Shown: positions 1 to 9,284, counted from the first letter of the stretch. The stretch: DNA of 64,000 nt from Desulfobacteraceae bacterium (GCA_011390465.1 JAABSH010000006.1:1-64000); one strand, 5' to 3'. The notes: generated by a model from the sequence alone, not told the origin. Program-made: numbers and translations.

Positions 1-2127
1 CTTGCCGCCATTCACAGCCTGGAATCGTGTTTTCTGGATCCAGTGGGATACACGACGTTTGAAGTGCGCGCAAGCGATGCCGGCGGCAGCAAAACCGCTC
101 TGATATTGCCGGACATCCGCACCTGCCCGGACTGCCTGGCGGAAATTTTTGATCCGGAAAACCGCCGCTATCTCTATCCCTTTACCAACTGCACCAATTG
201 CGGCCCCCGGTTCAGCATCATCCAAAAACTTCCCTATGACCGGCCCCACACCACCATGGCCGGATTTGAAATGTGCAACAGATGCCGGGCCGAATACACT
301 GATCCCGGCAACCGGCGATTCCACGCCCAGCCCAATGCCTGCCCGGACTGCGGGCCCCGGGTCCAGTTGTGGGATGCCGCAGGCGCTGTTTTATCTGAAC
401 ACCACGCTGCCATGACAAGCGCGGCAGATGCCCTGAAAAAAGGCAGAATTGTGGCGGTCAAAGGAATCGGCGGGTTTCACCTCATGGCACACGCCGGAAA
501 TGCGGCGGCTGTAAACCGGCTGCGCCGAAAAAAACACCGGCCCCACAAGCCGCTTGCCATGATGTTTCCGGCCACGAATACGCTGGACGCGGTGAATGCT
601 TTTTGTCACGTGAGTGCCCTTGAAAAGCGGCTGCTCCTGTCCCCGGAGGCGCCGATTGTATTGCTCCGGTCCAAAGGGGCATCGGCAGCTTATAAAAATC
701 AAACCATCACCGCCTCTGTGTCCCCGGAAAATCCGTATTACGGCGTAATGCTTGCCTATACTCCCCTGCATCATATCCTGATGGCCCTGCTGACGTTTCC
801 CGCTGTGGCCACCAGCGGAAATCTGTCCGATGAGCCCATCTGCACGGATGAAACCGAGGCAATCCACCGTCTTGCCGGCATCTGCGATTTTTTTCTGGTG
901 CACAACCGGCCCATTGCCCGGCATGTGGATGATTCCATTGTCTGCATCCGCAGCCACCGGCAGCAGGTACTGCGGCGGGCCCGGGGATTTGCGCCCCTGC
1001 CCGTGGCCCTGCCCCATGAGGGAGCCCCCTGTATCTGCACCGGCGCGCACCTAAAAAACGCCATTGCGCTCACTGTGGGGAAAAATGCGTTTATCAGCCA
1101 GCACATCGGGGATCTGGAATCCCCCAAGGCCCTGGATGCCTTTAAAAAGGTAATTTTCGATTTTCAGGACCTCTATGATGCACCGGCAAAACAGATTGCA
1201 GCCGACCTTCACCCCGGATACGCCTCCACGCGGTTTGCCTTAGATTCAGGGCTTCCTGTTATATTGGTTCAGCATCATTATGCCCATATTTTATCCTGCA
1301 TGGCGGAAAACCATCTGGCCCCGCCCCTTTTGGGTCTGGCCTGGGACGGCACCGGATACGGGCCGGACAATACGGTCTGGGGCGGTGAATTTTTAAAAAT
1401 TTCCCCACATGGATTTGATCGCTTTGCCCATTTCCGGACCTTTTTGCTGCCCGGCGGTGACCAGGCCGTGAAAGAGCCCCGCCGGTCCGCTGTCGGGCTG
1501 TTGTATGAAATATTCGGGGAGGAGGTGTTTTCCCTGCCCGGCCTTGCGCCCGTGGCCGCGTTTTCCGAACAGGAACGGCATCTGCTGCGGCCGATGATGC
1601 AAAAACGCATTAACACACCAGCCACCTCCAGCCTGGGCCGCCTTTTCGATGCCGTGGCCGCACTGCTTGATATCTGCCAGATCAGCCAGTTTGAAGGCCA
1701 GGCCGCCATGAACCTGGAATTTCTGGCGGAAACCGCACACACGGATGCGGTGTATCCCCTGGCCCTGATCCGGCCCGATTCGTCCGCCCTACCCCGCCCA
1801 TCCAATCCTCAGGGCCCCGTGATTGTGGACTGGGAACCCATGATCCGGAAAATTTTAGAGGATATGGCCGCCGACGTTTCATTGGCCCGGATAGCGGCAA
1901 AATTTCATAACACCGTTGCCGAGGCCGGCGTGGAAATCGCTGAAATAGCCGGGGAAACCCGGGTGGTGTTGAGCGGGGGGTGTTTTCAGAACCGGTATCT
2001 CACGGAAAAGACCATTGCCCGTCTGTCAGACGCCGGTTTCAGCGTGTACTGGCATCAGCGGGTGCCGCCCAATGACGGGGGCATTTCCCTGGGACAGGCC
2101 GTGGCGGCGGTGATGCAGGGCTGTTAA
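1..2127 (+). CDS. hypF: HypF carbamoyltransferase, 5' partial
   Basis: The frame is open from base 1, so the gene enters from outside the window and only the tail of the N-terminal acylphosphatase-like domain is present; an internal GTG at 43 is not the true start. Two zinc fingers follow, each with exact Cx2Cx18Cx2C spacing (CPDC/CTNC, then CNRC/CPDC). Next come a YrdC-like nucleotide-binding domain (KGIGGFHL) and a Kae1-like domain with the metal motif HHYAH, GTGYGPDNTVWGGEF, and the C-terminal GGCFQNR and PNDGG motifs. HypF converts carbamoyl phosphate and ATP to carbamoyl-AMP and transfers the carbamoyl group to HypE, supplying the CN ligands of [NiFe] hydrogenase. No other hyp or hydrogenase gene lies downstream; partners may lie upstream of the window. 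Family assignment is very secure. Confidence 0.97.
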   Translation, partial: LAAIHSLESCFLDPVGYTTFEVRASDAGGSKTALILPDIRTCPDCLAEIFDPENRRYLYPFTNCTNCGPRFSIIQKLPYDRPHTTMAGFEMCNRCRAEYTDPGNRRFHAQPNACPDCGPRVQLWDAAGAVLSEHHAAMTSAADALKKGRIVAVKGIGGFHLMAHAGNAAAVNRLRRKKHRPHKPLAMMFPATNTLDAVNAFCHVSALEKRLLLSPEAPIVLLRSKGASAAYKNQTITASVSPENPYYGVMLAYTPLHHILMALLTFPAVATSGNLSDEPICTDETEAIHRLAGICDFFLVHNRPIARHVDDSIVCIRSHRQQVLRRARGFAPLPVALPHEGAPCICTGAHLKNAIALTVGKNAFISQHIGDLESPKALDAFKKVIFDFQDLYDAPAKQIAADLHPGYASTRFALDSGLPVILVQHHYAHILSCMAENHLAPPLLGLAWDGTGYGPDNTVWGGEFLKISPHGFDRFAHFRTFLLPGGDQAVKEPRRSAVGLLYEIFGEEVFSLPGLAPVAAFSEQERHLLRPMMQKRINTPATSSLGRLFDAVAALLDICQISQFEGQAAMNLEFLAETAHTDAVYPLALIRPDSSALPRPSNPQGPVIVDWEPMIRKILEDMAADVSLARIAAKFHNTVAEAGVEIAEIAGETRVVLSGGCFQNRYLTEKTIARLSDAGFSVYWHQRVPPNDGGISLGQAVAAVMQGC

Positions 2128-2162
2128 TGTTGAGGAAGAAAAAATGATGGCTTCGCAAAAAA

Positions 2163-2234
2163 CCTTATCTCGCGCAGAGCCGCAGGGCTCGCAGAGAAAA
2201 AAAGCTCAGCGCCTCTGCGTCTCTGCGGGATAAA
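2163..2234. repeat. GCAGAG-type palindromic intergenic repeat
   Basis: The arms are imperfect inverted copies: the left begins TTATCTCGCGCAGAG and the right ends CTCTGCGGGATAA. Each contains several CGCAGAG/CTCTGCG heptamers. I recall this type of element recurring in many bacterial genomes, but copy number cannot be judged here. It lies just after hypF and could form a hairpin in the transcript. Confidence 0.6.
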
Positions 2235-2272
2235 AAAATTATGGATCAATCCGGCATTGTGCGCAAAAAAAA

Positions 2273-2296
2273 GCGGGGCCCGTTTCCGAACCCCGC
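2273..2296. other. GC-rich hairpin before membrane-protein gene
   Basis: GCGGGG and CCCCGC pair across a 12-base loop. An A-run precedes the stem on the plus strand, so the U-tract of a terminator would exist only on a minus-strand transcript, where no gene needs it. Function unclear. Confidence 0.3.
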
Positions 2297-2419
2297 CCAA
2301 AAAAGGAGAGAACATGCGATAACACCCGCTTGTTAAATTTATTGTAAAGGGTCCAAAAAATTCGTCAAGGAAAAAAATAAATAACTTTTCCGTTTTGATT
2401 GCAACCAAAGGATATACCC

Positions 2420-2950
2420 ATGCTGAAAACATTTCGATACCGTTTTGCCCACACCCGGGTGATTGTTTTTTTCGGCCTGCTCTATGCTGTTTCGCAAATT
2501 TCGCTGGCCATAATTATCCATGACCTGGACACCCTCCTGTTTCTGAAAGCCCAGACCACGTTTTCCGCCGATGTCCTGAAGGACCTGCTCACCCAGTGGG
2601 ACCAGGCCGGCCTGATGCCCCATTACCGGCACCATTTCTACCTCGATTTCTTTCACCCCTTCTGGTACGCCATGTTCCTGGCGGCTTTTCTGGCAAAGGC
2701 CATGAACCTGAACCAGCTTCCGGACAAATTCACGCCGCTGCTGCTGATGCCGGTGGTGGCCGGCGGGATGGACCTGGTGGAGAACTGTTTTCATGTTTTC
2801 TATATCGCGGATATGGACGCCATCGCGTCCTGGCAGGTAGGGGTCAGCGCCCTGGCCGCCAATATCAAGTGGGGGCTTGCCGGCCTCTCGGTTGCCGGCA
2901 TTGTCTTTCTTCTGGTGCGTTATTTAAGAACACCCCATAACCAAATTTGA
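2420..2950 (+). CDS. Unknown 176-aa inner-membrane protein
   Basis: I do not recognise this family. The ATG at 2420 follows an AAAGGA ribosome site at good spacing and is preferred to an upstream in-frame TTG at 2399. About four hydrophobic segments are visible: roughly residues 13-35 (VIVFFGLLYAVSQISLAII), 80-95 (WYAMFLAAFLA), 105-125 (LLLMPVVAGGMDLVENCF) and 145-170 (WGLAGLSVAGIVFLLV). A polar loop rich in His/Asp (HYRHHFYLDFFH) sits between the first two. It is monocistronic, flanked by the hypF repeats on one side and the tail of the RND operon on the other. A real gene is likely from its codon use and ribosome site; no function can be assigned. Confidence 0.7.
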   Translation: MLKTFRYRFAHTRVIVFFGLLYAVSQISLAIIIHDLDTLLFLKAQTTFSADVLKDLLTQWDQAGLMPHYRHHFYLDFFHPFWYAMFLAAFLAKAMNLNQLPDKFTPLLLMPVVAGGMDLVENCFHVFYIADMDAIASWQVGVSALAANIKWGLAGLSVAGIVFLLVRYLRTPHNQI

Positions 2951-2978
2951 TGCTCAAGAGGTTATCTGCTGAATCTGC

Positions 2979-3083
2979 AAGCGGTTACAGGGTGCTGCAG
3001 ATGCAAGGCATCGGCCTGCGCAGCGTACAAGTCGTACGTGACCAGGCCGATAACACAGCAGGTGCAGTGCCCTGTGACCGCTT
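2979..3083. repeat. Palindromic element with GTAC-N5-GTAC core (copy 1)
   Basis: The outer arms AAGCGGTtACAGGG and CCCTGTgACCGCTT are inverted, enclosing a second inverted pair (CATCGGCCTG/CAGGCCGATA) and a central GTACAAGTCGTAC. It lies between two convergent genes, where a folded RNA could end transcription from both sides. A related element occurs at 18724-18856. Confidence 0.6.
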
Positions 3084-3084
3084 A

Positions 3085-3675
3085 CTATAGCGCCCTCAAT
3101 AATAGATCCGTGATGTGATCGGAAATCGTGTCCAGGTCATTGTGAGCGGGCCGGGCCCCGGGCAGGAAAATGCGAAGGGGCTTGAGCAGAAAATGGTAGG
3201 CCACCAGGGACAGGATGGAAATTCCCGTTAAATGGGGATCTTTATCCGGTGCCAGCTCTCCGGCCAGGGTCATAACAGCGCCGGCAAAATTCTTGAACAC
3301 CTGGTCCGCAAGCAGACGAAGCCGGGTTTCATCTTCCTGGCTGTCCAGGACTTCCCGATGGATCAGCTTGCTGAAATCCGGGTCATTGATGATGAACTCA
3401 CAAATCCGCCGGACGAACAGCCGCAGTTTTTCCCGAACCGGCAGGTCCATGGCCAAAATTTCGGACAGCATGAACTCCCGGGACATAAAGGCCTGCTGAA
3501 TGGCTTTAATGTAGAGGGTCTGCTTGTCCGGAAAGTGATGGTATAAGGATGCGGCAGTGATGCCGACGGCTTTTGCAATCTGGCGCATGGATACGGCAGA
3601 ATACCCGGATGCCGCAAACAACGAAATGGCTTTTTCCAGAATATCCGCTTTTGTGCTGGATGATTCTGTTGTCAT
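3085..3675 (-). CDS. TetR-family repressor of the RND operon
   Basis: The 196-residue protein has the standard TetR layout. The N-terminal HTH spans roughly residues 10-56 (FAASGYSAVSMRQIA, VGITAASLYHHFPDKQTLY), and a helical ligand-binding and dimerisation domain follows. It is the last gene of the efflux operon: its ATG sits one base after the tolC stop codon, so it is probably translationally coupled. The expected role is repression of the operon through the palindrome at 9169-9188 and release on binding a pump substrate; this is inferred from arrangement. The inducer cannot be read from sequence. Confidence 0.92.
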   Translation of the reverse strand: MTTESSSTKADILEKAISLFAASGYSAVSMRQIAKAVGITAASLYHHFPDKQTLYIKAIQQAFMSREFMLSEILAMDLPVREKLRLFVRRICEFIINDPDFSKLIHREVLDSQEDETRLRLLADQVFKNFAGAVMTLAGELAPDKDPHLTGISILSLVAYHFLLKPLRIFLPGARPAHNDLDTISDHITDLLLRAL

Positions 3676-3676
3676 A

Positions 3677-4957
3677 TCAAATATCTCCGGTGGCCCGCTT
3701 CAGCCGCATAACGGCCAGGCCAAAATCATATACGGCATTTTCATAATTGACCCGGCTGGTGATTCTCAGGGTTTCGGCATTCAGAACGTCCGTATTGGTG
3801 CCCACCCCTTCCTGGTAGCGGTTTCGGGACACACTCAAGTTTTCCTCTGCCTGTTTCAGGGCGTCTGCTGCCACGTTTATCCGGGCCTGGCTTTCCTGCA
3901 TCTTCAGCCAGGCATCCCGCACCCGGAGCCGGATAACGGATTCCAGGTTGCGCCGCTGCTCGCGGACCGAATCCGCGCGGCTGAGGGCGGCCCGGCTTTT
4001 GTGTCTGGCAACGTTGCCGTCAAACACATCCCAGGACAAATGAATGCCCGCGGACCACAAGTCCTCATGCACCTGGTGGCTGTTTTCCGTGTATTCCGTG
4101 CCCCCGCTCAAAAACACCTTGGGCCCGGTGGCTGCTTTGGTGGCTGCGGCTGTTTTTTCAAGGGCGGTCATTTTTTCGGCCAGGGCCGCAAGTTCCGCCC
4201 GCTGGGCAACCGCCGTTTCCACAAGCGCCGCAAGAGATCCTTCGGGCGCTTCAAATGCAATGGGGTCCAGTTGAACCGGCGCATCCAGGGGCCGGACCAG
4301 GAGCCGGTTGTAAGCGGCCCGGGCCGTGTCCAGCTGATTGCGGGCGCTCAATTCCGTCTGCCGGGCATTGGCGAGAGATACCCGGGCCGCCAGGAGATCA
4401 TTCTTCGCCACCATTCCCTGGTCATACATATTTTCAATATCTTCCGCAATGGCCGTCAGGCTGGCCACATGGCTTTCCGCCACCGTGAGCTGCTTTTCCG
4501 CCAGCAGAACCGAAATATAGGTTTCCGCCACCTGAAGCCGGAGATCCCGAACCCGCACCTGTTGCTCATAGCCGGTGGCATCGAGACCGGCGGTGGCGGC
4601 ATCAATGGTGTGGGAAATCTGGAAATGGGTGTAAACCGGTACCATGAGCCGGGCCTGATAGGTCAGGAATTCATCTTCCGCGGTGGTGAGCGGGGCACCG
4701 TTAAAAAATGCGGCCGGCTCTTCATTCAGAAACGTATATCCCGAAGAAAGGTGCAGGGTCGGCAATCTTGCGGATTTTGCGGCCCGCAGATCGCTTCGGG
4801 CCGCTTCAATGGTTTTCTCCCCGGCTTTAAGAGAGTGATCCGCGGCAAGGGACGCGGCCCAGGCCGCTTCAAGGGTCTCTCCCGCGGCCGGGTCCGTCAC
4901 CACCAGATGGGCGAGCAAAAGAACGGTCAACATACCACATACATTCAAACAGCGCAT
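3677..4957 (-). CDS. TolC-family outer-membrane efflux protein
   Basis: This 426-residue protein starts with a signal peptide (CGMLTVLLLAHLVVTDPAAGET). It carries two tandem outer-membrane-efflux repeats made of long amphipathic helices (for example QTELSARNQLDTARAAYNR and SVSRNRYQEGVGTNTDVLNA), the pattern of a trimeric TolC/CusC-type channel. The ribosome site AAGGA lies inside the last codons of the pump gene 5 bases upstream, and the stop is one base before tetR. It should provide the exit duct for the adaptor and pump encoded just before it. The C-terminus is slightly short for TolC but typical of operon-encoded homologues. Confidence 0.94.
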   Translation of the reverse strand: MRCLNVCGMLTVLLLAHLVVTDPAAGETLEAAWAASLAADHSLKAGEKTIEAARSDLRAAKSARLPTLHLSSGYTFLNEEPAAFFNGAPLTTAEDEFLTYQARLMVPVYTHFQISHTIDAATAGLDATGYEQQVRVRDLRLQVAETYISVLLAEKQLTVAESHVASLTAIAEDIENMYDQGMVAKNDLLAARVSLANARQTELSARNQLDTARAAYNRLLVRPLDAPVQLDPIAFEAPEGSLAALVETAVAQRAELAALAEKMTALEKTAAATKAATGPKVFLSGGTEYTENSHQVHEDLWSAGIHLSWDVFDGNVARHKSRAALSRADSVREQRRNLESVIRLRVRDAWLKMQESQARINVAADALKQAEENLSVSRNRYQEGVGTNTDVLNAETLRITSRVNYENAVYDFGLAVMRLKRATGDI

Positions 4958-4962
4958 AGGGG

Positions 4963-7900
4963 TTAATCCTTGTCTGTGCGTGTATTTCGTAATGCCAGTT
5001 TGAGGCGGACTTTTTCAAAGGCATTTTCAACCAGGGAATAAACGGCCGGCACCACCACCAGGGTGAGCAGGGTGGAGCTGAGCATGCCCCAAATCACCGC
5101 TACGGCAAGGGGAGCATTGGTGTCCGCGCCCGCGCCGTATCCAAGGGCCGCGGGCAGCATGGCGATGACGACGGTAAAAGAGGTCATGAGCACCGGCCGC
5201 AGCCGGTTGGGACAGGCCTCCTGCAGGGCCTGGTCAATGCCTTTACCCTGCTCCCGGAGCTGGTTGGTGAGATCCACCAGCAGAATGGCATTTTTGGCCA
5301 CCAGTCCCATGAGCAGCACCAGGCCCACCATGGAAAAAATGTTTAACGTATAGCCAAATAACCAGAGCCCGAAAACCCCGCCGATTATTGCCAGGGGCTG
5401 GGCCACCATAATGACCAGGGGCTGGATGAATGAATTGAACTGACTGGCCAGGACCATATACACCAGCAGGATCGCCATGACAAACGTAAAGCTGATGTAA
5501 TGCACGGTTTTGGCAAATTCCGCGGCCCGGCCGGTCATTTGAACACCATACCCGATGGGCATAATCCCTTCTGCCAGTTGAAATACTTTTTTCATGGCAT
5601 CGCCTAGGGATACGTTGGGGTTGGAATAAAAATCCGCTGCATACTGAAGATCATACCGGGAAATCACGGCCGGCCCCAGAATTTTTTGAACCTTGACCAC
5701 GGTATCCAGGCGCACCAGATCGCCGGACCGGGAACGCAGATAAATCCGCCGAAAATCACCGGGCTGGGTAATGGTGCCTTCCGCGGCTTTCAGACGGATA
5801 TCGTAGCGCTCGCCGTCTCCGGGTTCATCATTGTATTTAGCAATATCCAGGCCCCCCACCAGGGCATTCACTGCATAGGCGATATCAATGCCGGCAATGC
5901 CCAGTTCCGCGGCCCGGGTCCGGTCGATCATGAGTTTCAGCTGGGGCAGGTCCAGTTTCAGGTCCAGGTCCACCTGGCCGATATCCGGGTCCGCCAAAAG
6001 CCGCTGGTGGAGCTGACCGGCGCAGGCGGCCACTTTTTCCAGTTCCGGTCCGGTGACTTTAAACTGCAATTTTTCATCCCGCTGCCCGCCCACGGCGGAA
6101 ATCTGATTGGGAAACGCCTGAATACCCGGAATATTGGCAAACTCTTTCCTTAATAAGGGCAGCAGTTCATACTGCTTCCGGTCGCGCTGGCCCATGGGGA
6201 CCAGGCGCACGGTAACGGTGCCGGAAGAGACCTGGCCCGTGGCGTCTGTGCCGATGGAGGAGAGATACCCTTCGATTTCATCATAGGTTTTCAGAATTTT
6301 TTCAATTTCCGCCAGCCGCTCATTGGTGTAATCCAGACTGGACCCCAGAGGGGTTTTAAAGGTGATTTTAAACTGGCCCTTGTCTTCATCCGGCATGAAT
6401 TCCTTGCCCAGCTGGCCGAACAGGGGCAGGGCCAGATATACGATAACAACGGTGATGATCACAACGCCCAGCCGGAAATTCAGTGAAAACCAGAGTGCTT
6501 TGGCGTACAGCCATTCCAGGGACTGAAGCAGCTTTTCCCAGATTTGATAAAACCGGCTGTGCTGTTTTCTGACCACCAGATACCGGGAACACAGCATGGG
6601 GGTGAGCGTAATGGAGACAAACAGGGAAACCATTACCCCAATGGTGACCACCACGGAAAAGGCCTGAAAAAACCGCCCGATAATCCCTTTCATGTAAATC
6701 ACGGGCGCAAAAATACAGGCCAGGGCAAATGTGGCCGCCAGCACCGCAAACACCACCTGGTTGGTACCGTTCAGGGCCGCTGTTTTGGGGTCGACTTCAC
6801 CCCGTTCCCGCTGTTTAAAGATATTTTCAAGCACCACAATGGCATCGTCCACCACAATGCCGATCAAAAGCAGCAGCCCGAGCATGGTCATTTTATTGAA
6901 CGTGTACCCGGCAAAATACATGACCATAATGGCCCCGAGCAGGGACACGGGAATGGCCACGGAAATAATCAGGGTGGACCGCAGGCTTTTCAGAAACGCA
7001 AACACCACAAGGGCCGCAAACAACGTGCCGAAAAGCAGATGTTCCTTTAATGCCGTGACCGCCTCCCGGATATAGTCCGTGTCATCGGCAGCAATTTTGA
7101 TGGACAAGCCCGGCGGGAGCTGTGGAAGGATATCCGTTTCCAGCCTTTCCCGGACCGCATCCACAATGGCAACAGAATTGGCGCCGGTGACCTTGACAAT
7201 GCCCAGGCTGACGCAGGGGGTGTCATTAAACCGGGACAGTTTTCGGAAATCTGCCAGGCCGTCTTCCACATCCGCCATCTGGTGCAGCCGCACCGGGGCG
7301 TTGCCGCGATAGGCAACAATCAGATTGCGGATGTCTTCCACCCGGTGAAACTCGATATCCAGCTTGAGCAGGTCCTCATGATTGCCCCCCACCAGAAACC
7401 CGCCCGGCATCTGGATGTGTTCCCGCTTAAACGCGGCAATGATTTCCGGCACGGTAATGGACAGGGCTGCCATGCGGTCCGGTTTCAGATGGACCCGGAT
7501 AGTGCGCTCCCGTTCGCCGCCAATCCGCACTTCCCCCACCCCGTCAATACTCTCAATTCGCTTTTTCAGTATATTGTTGGCATACAGATTGAGCTGCTGC
7601 AGGGTCCGGTCCCCCTGAAGGCTGAGCCACATGATCGGGGTGGTACCGAATTCTATCTTGGCAATTACCGGCGGGTCCGCGTCTTCCGGAAGATCCCGCA
7701 GCACTTCATTGACTTTGCTCTGCACCTCGTTAAAGGCCACATCAATGTCTTTGTCCAGATGAAACATAACCGTGACAACGGATACACTGGGCGCGGATTT
7801 GGACTGGATGTGCTCGATTCCCGGCGTGGAGTTGACCGCGGTTTCAATGATATTGGTCACGGTGGCGTCGATGATGTCCGGGTCCGCCCCCACCAGGGTG

Positions 7901-8046
7901 GTGGTGATGGTAATGTAGGGAAAATCAATGTCCGGATATTCATCAATCCCGATTCTGTTGTAGCTGACAATGCCGAATAAGATGATCACCGCGCTCAGCA
8001 TAAAGGCAAACACATGGCGCCGGATGGATATTTCCGGAATATTCAT
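4963..8046 (-). CDS. RND (AcrB/HAE1-type) efflux pump
   Basis: At 1027 residues it has the full length of a hydrophobe/amphiphile RND transporter with 12 predicted membrane helices and two large periplasmic loops. The proton-relay residues are present: adjacent Asp400-Asp401 in TM4 (GIVVDDAIVV) and Lys918 in TM10 (LVAKNAILLVD). The N-terminus (RRHVFAFMLSAVIILFGIVSY) and the DEYPDIDFP segment are typical. The start overlaps the adaptor gene by 4 bases (ATGA), so the two are translationally coupled. The SIRRHVFAFML opening and the GIDEYPDID segment match drug/lipid-type pumps rather than CusA-type metal pumps; the substrate is unknown. Confidence 0.97.
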   Translation of the reverse strand: MNIPEISIRRHVFAFMLSAVIILFGIVSYNRIGIDEYPDIDFPYITITTTLVGADPDIIDATVTNIIETAVNSTPGIEHIQSKSAPSVSVVTVMFHLDKDIDVAFNEVQSKVNEVLRDLPEDADPPVIAKIEFGTTPIMWLSLQGDRTLQQLNLYANNILKKRIESIDGVGEVRIGGERERTIRVHLKPDRMAALSITVPEIIAAFKREHIQMPGGFLVGGNHEDLLKLDIEFHRVEDIRNLIVAYRGNAPVRLHQMADVEDGLADFRKLSRFNDTPCVSLGIVKVTGANSVAIVDAVRERLETDILPQLPPGLSIKIAADDTDYIREAVTALKEHLLFGTLFAALVVFAFLKSLRSTLIISVAIPVSLLGAIMVMYFAGYTFNKMTMLGLLLLIGIVVDDAIVVLENIFKQRERGEVDPKTAALNGTNQVVFAVLAATFALACIFAPVIYMKGIIGRFFQAFSVVVTIGVMVSLFVSITLTPMLCSRYLVVRKQHSRFYQIWEKLLQSLEWLYAKALWFSLNFRLGVVIITVVIVYLALPLFGQLGKEFMPDEDKGQFKITFKTPLGSSLDYTNERLAEIEKILKTYDEIEGYLSSIGTDATGQVSSGTVTVRLVPMGQRDRKQYELLPLLRKEFANIPGIQAFPNQISAVGGQRDEKLQFKVTGPELEKVAACAGQLHQRLLADPDIGQVDLDLKLDLPQLKLMIDRTRAAELGIAGIDIAYAVNALVGGLDIAKYNDEPGDGERYDIRLKAAEGTITQPGDFRRIYLRSRSGDLVRLDTVVKVQKILGPAVISRYDLQYAADFYSNPNVSLGDAMKKVFQLAEGIMPIGYGVQMTGRAAEFAKTVHYISFTFVMAILLVYMVLASQFNSFIQPLVIMVAQPLAIIGGVFGLWLFGYTLNIFSMVGLVLLMGLVAKNAILLVDLTNQLREQGKGIDQALQEACPNRLRPVLMTSFTVVIAMLPAALGYGAGADTNAPLAVAVIWGMLSSTLLTLVVVPAVYSLVENAFEKVRLKLALRNTRTDKD

Positions 8047-9125
8047 GGGGTCTTCTCCTGCACCCGGACCCGTACCCGTACCTGGTCCGTTAGATATCCC
8101 GCGCCCAGCACGGCGATGGTCTCGCCGCCGGCAAGGCCCTGAACAATCTCCACCATTGTACCGTACCGGACCCCGGTGCAGACCACCCGTTCCCTGGCCA
8201 TATCCTGGTCAACAATATAAACCACTTCGCCCGCGGGCCGACGGACAATGCTTTTGTCCGGCACCATCACCGCATCCGGCCGGGTATCGACAATCACGGT
8301 GCCGTTTACCGATGCCCCCGGCCGCCACCCGCCGGGGTTGTCCAGGTCCACAAGCACTTCAACGGCCCGGCTGCCGACATTGACAGAAGGCCGGATCTTG
8401 GTGATGACGCTTTCAATGACAGCATCCGGGGATGTGGGCGTGGTAAGGCTCACGGCCTGGCCTTTTCTGAAATCCGATGCCGTGGATTCGGGAAACGGCA
8501 GAACAATCCGCAGTTTTTCACCACCGGTGATTTTAAACAGAGGTTTGCCCGTGTTCACAAAATCGCCGGTGGTGACAAACCGCTGTTCAATCCATCCGGA
8601 CACCGGGGCCAGGCACTGGGTTTTTCCCTTGCGGCGTGTTGAATCCGCCAGGGCCGCGGTGGCCGCGGCCAACTGACTCTTTAAAGAGGATAGCTGCACA
8701 TCCGCCGCATCCATGCGGTCCTGGGGGATGGATTTTTCATCCAGCAGGTGCTGGTACCGCTCCACGGTTTTCTCCTGGTTGGCGATCAGGGACTTCAGCC
8801 GCCGGACATCGGCTTGTTTGGCATCTTCCGCCAGGCAATAGGCCTGATTGTCAATGCGGGCCAGCAGGTCGCCGGCTTTGACATACTGGCTGATGCCGGC
8901 GTGGATTTCCACAATCACGCCGGTTTCTTCCGCCGAAACCACCGGCGCAAACCGGGCCTCAATCCGGCCCACCGCTTCTTCAATAACGGATATGGGCCGG
9001 GTTTCCACCATGGCTACCGTTACCGGCGTAGCATGGCCGGCGGTCTCTTCCGCTTGCGCCAATGTGAGGGATATCAGGCACAGGCATCCGGCCGTGACGA
9101 TCTCCCTGAATAATCTGTTGAGCAT
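8043..9125 (-). CDS. RND periplasmic adaptor (membrane fusion protein)
   Basis: A signal peptide (CLCLISLTLAQAEE) is followed by the barrel-sandwich/lipoyl half-motif (VVSAEETGVIVEIHAGISQYVKAG), a helical hairpin (about residues 95-150) and beta-barrel segments, giving the 360-residue AcrA/HlyD-like plan. No lipobox Cys is evident at the cleavage site, so it may be a soluble periplasmic rather than lipid-anchored adaptor. It is the first gene of the operon, with a strong ribosome site (AGGGGGAC) and the TetR-like operator about 45-65 bases upstream. It should bridge the pump and the TolC channel. Confidence 0.95.
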   Translation of the reverse strand: MLNRLFREIVTAGCLCLISLTLAQAEETAGHATPVTVAMVETRPISVIEEAVGRIEARFAPVVSAEETGVIVEIHAGISQYVKAGDLLARIDNQAYCLAEDAKQADVRRLKSLIANQEKTVERYQHLLDEKSIPQDRMDAADVQLSSLKSQLAAATAALADSTRRKGKTQCLAPVSGWIEQRFVTTGDFVNTGKPLFKITGGEKLRIVLPFPESTASDFRKGQAVSLTTPTSPDAVIESVITKIRPSVNVGSRAVEVLVDLDNPGGWRPGASVNGTVIVDTRPDAVMVPDKSIVRRPAGEVVYIVDQDMARERVVCTGVRYGTMVEIVQGLAGGETIAVLGAGYLTDQVRVRVRVQEKTP

Positions 9126-9155
9126 GTGTCCCCCTGAAAACCATCGTCAAAAAGA

Positions 9156-9188
9156 ATTATCAATCCTGCCAACCAAACGTTTGTTAGG
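9156..9188 (-). promoter_or_regulatory. TetR-like operator and -10 of efflux operon
   Basis: A 20-bp palindrome at 9169-9188 (centre AAACGTTT, 16 of 20 positions symmetric) lies immediately upstream, on the minus strand, of a GATAAT -10-like hexamer at 9156-9161. Binding there would cover the -35 region. The position suits autoregulation by the distal TetR gene; this is inferred. Confidence 0.6.
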
Positions 9189-9238
9189 CGATCCTGCCAA
9201 AAAAAAATGACTTCGTCAATTTTTTATTCATTCCCCCG

Positions 9239-9284
9239 CAAAAAGCCCAAACGGCCGCCTGGTGCCGGCGACCGTTTGGGCCAA
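9239..9284 (-). terminator. Rho-independent terminator of ilvE
   Basis: A perfect 10-bp stem (GCCCAAACGG with CCGTTTGGGC, 9245-9281) is followed on the minus strand by TTTTT. It lies 25 bases after the ilvE stop codon and separates that gene from the efflux operon. Confidence 0.9.

Noticed and set aside
2273-2296. GC hairpin as hypF terminator
   Set aside because: The A-run is upstream of the stem on the plus strand and no T-run follows, so it does not have the shape of a plus-strand terminator.
3557-4966. Long plus-strand open frame (469 codons)
   Set aside because: It is antisense to the tolC gene, has no ribosome site, and its residue composition (Gly/Pro/His/Arg-rich) is that of a complementary shadow.
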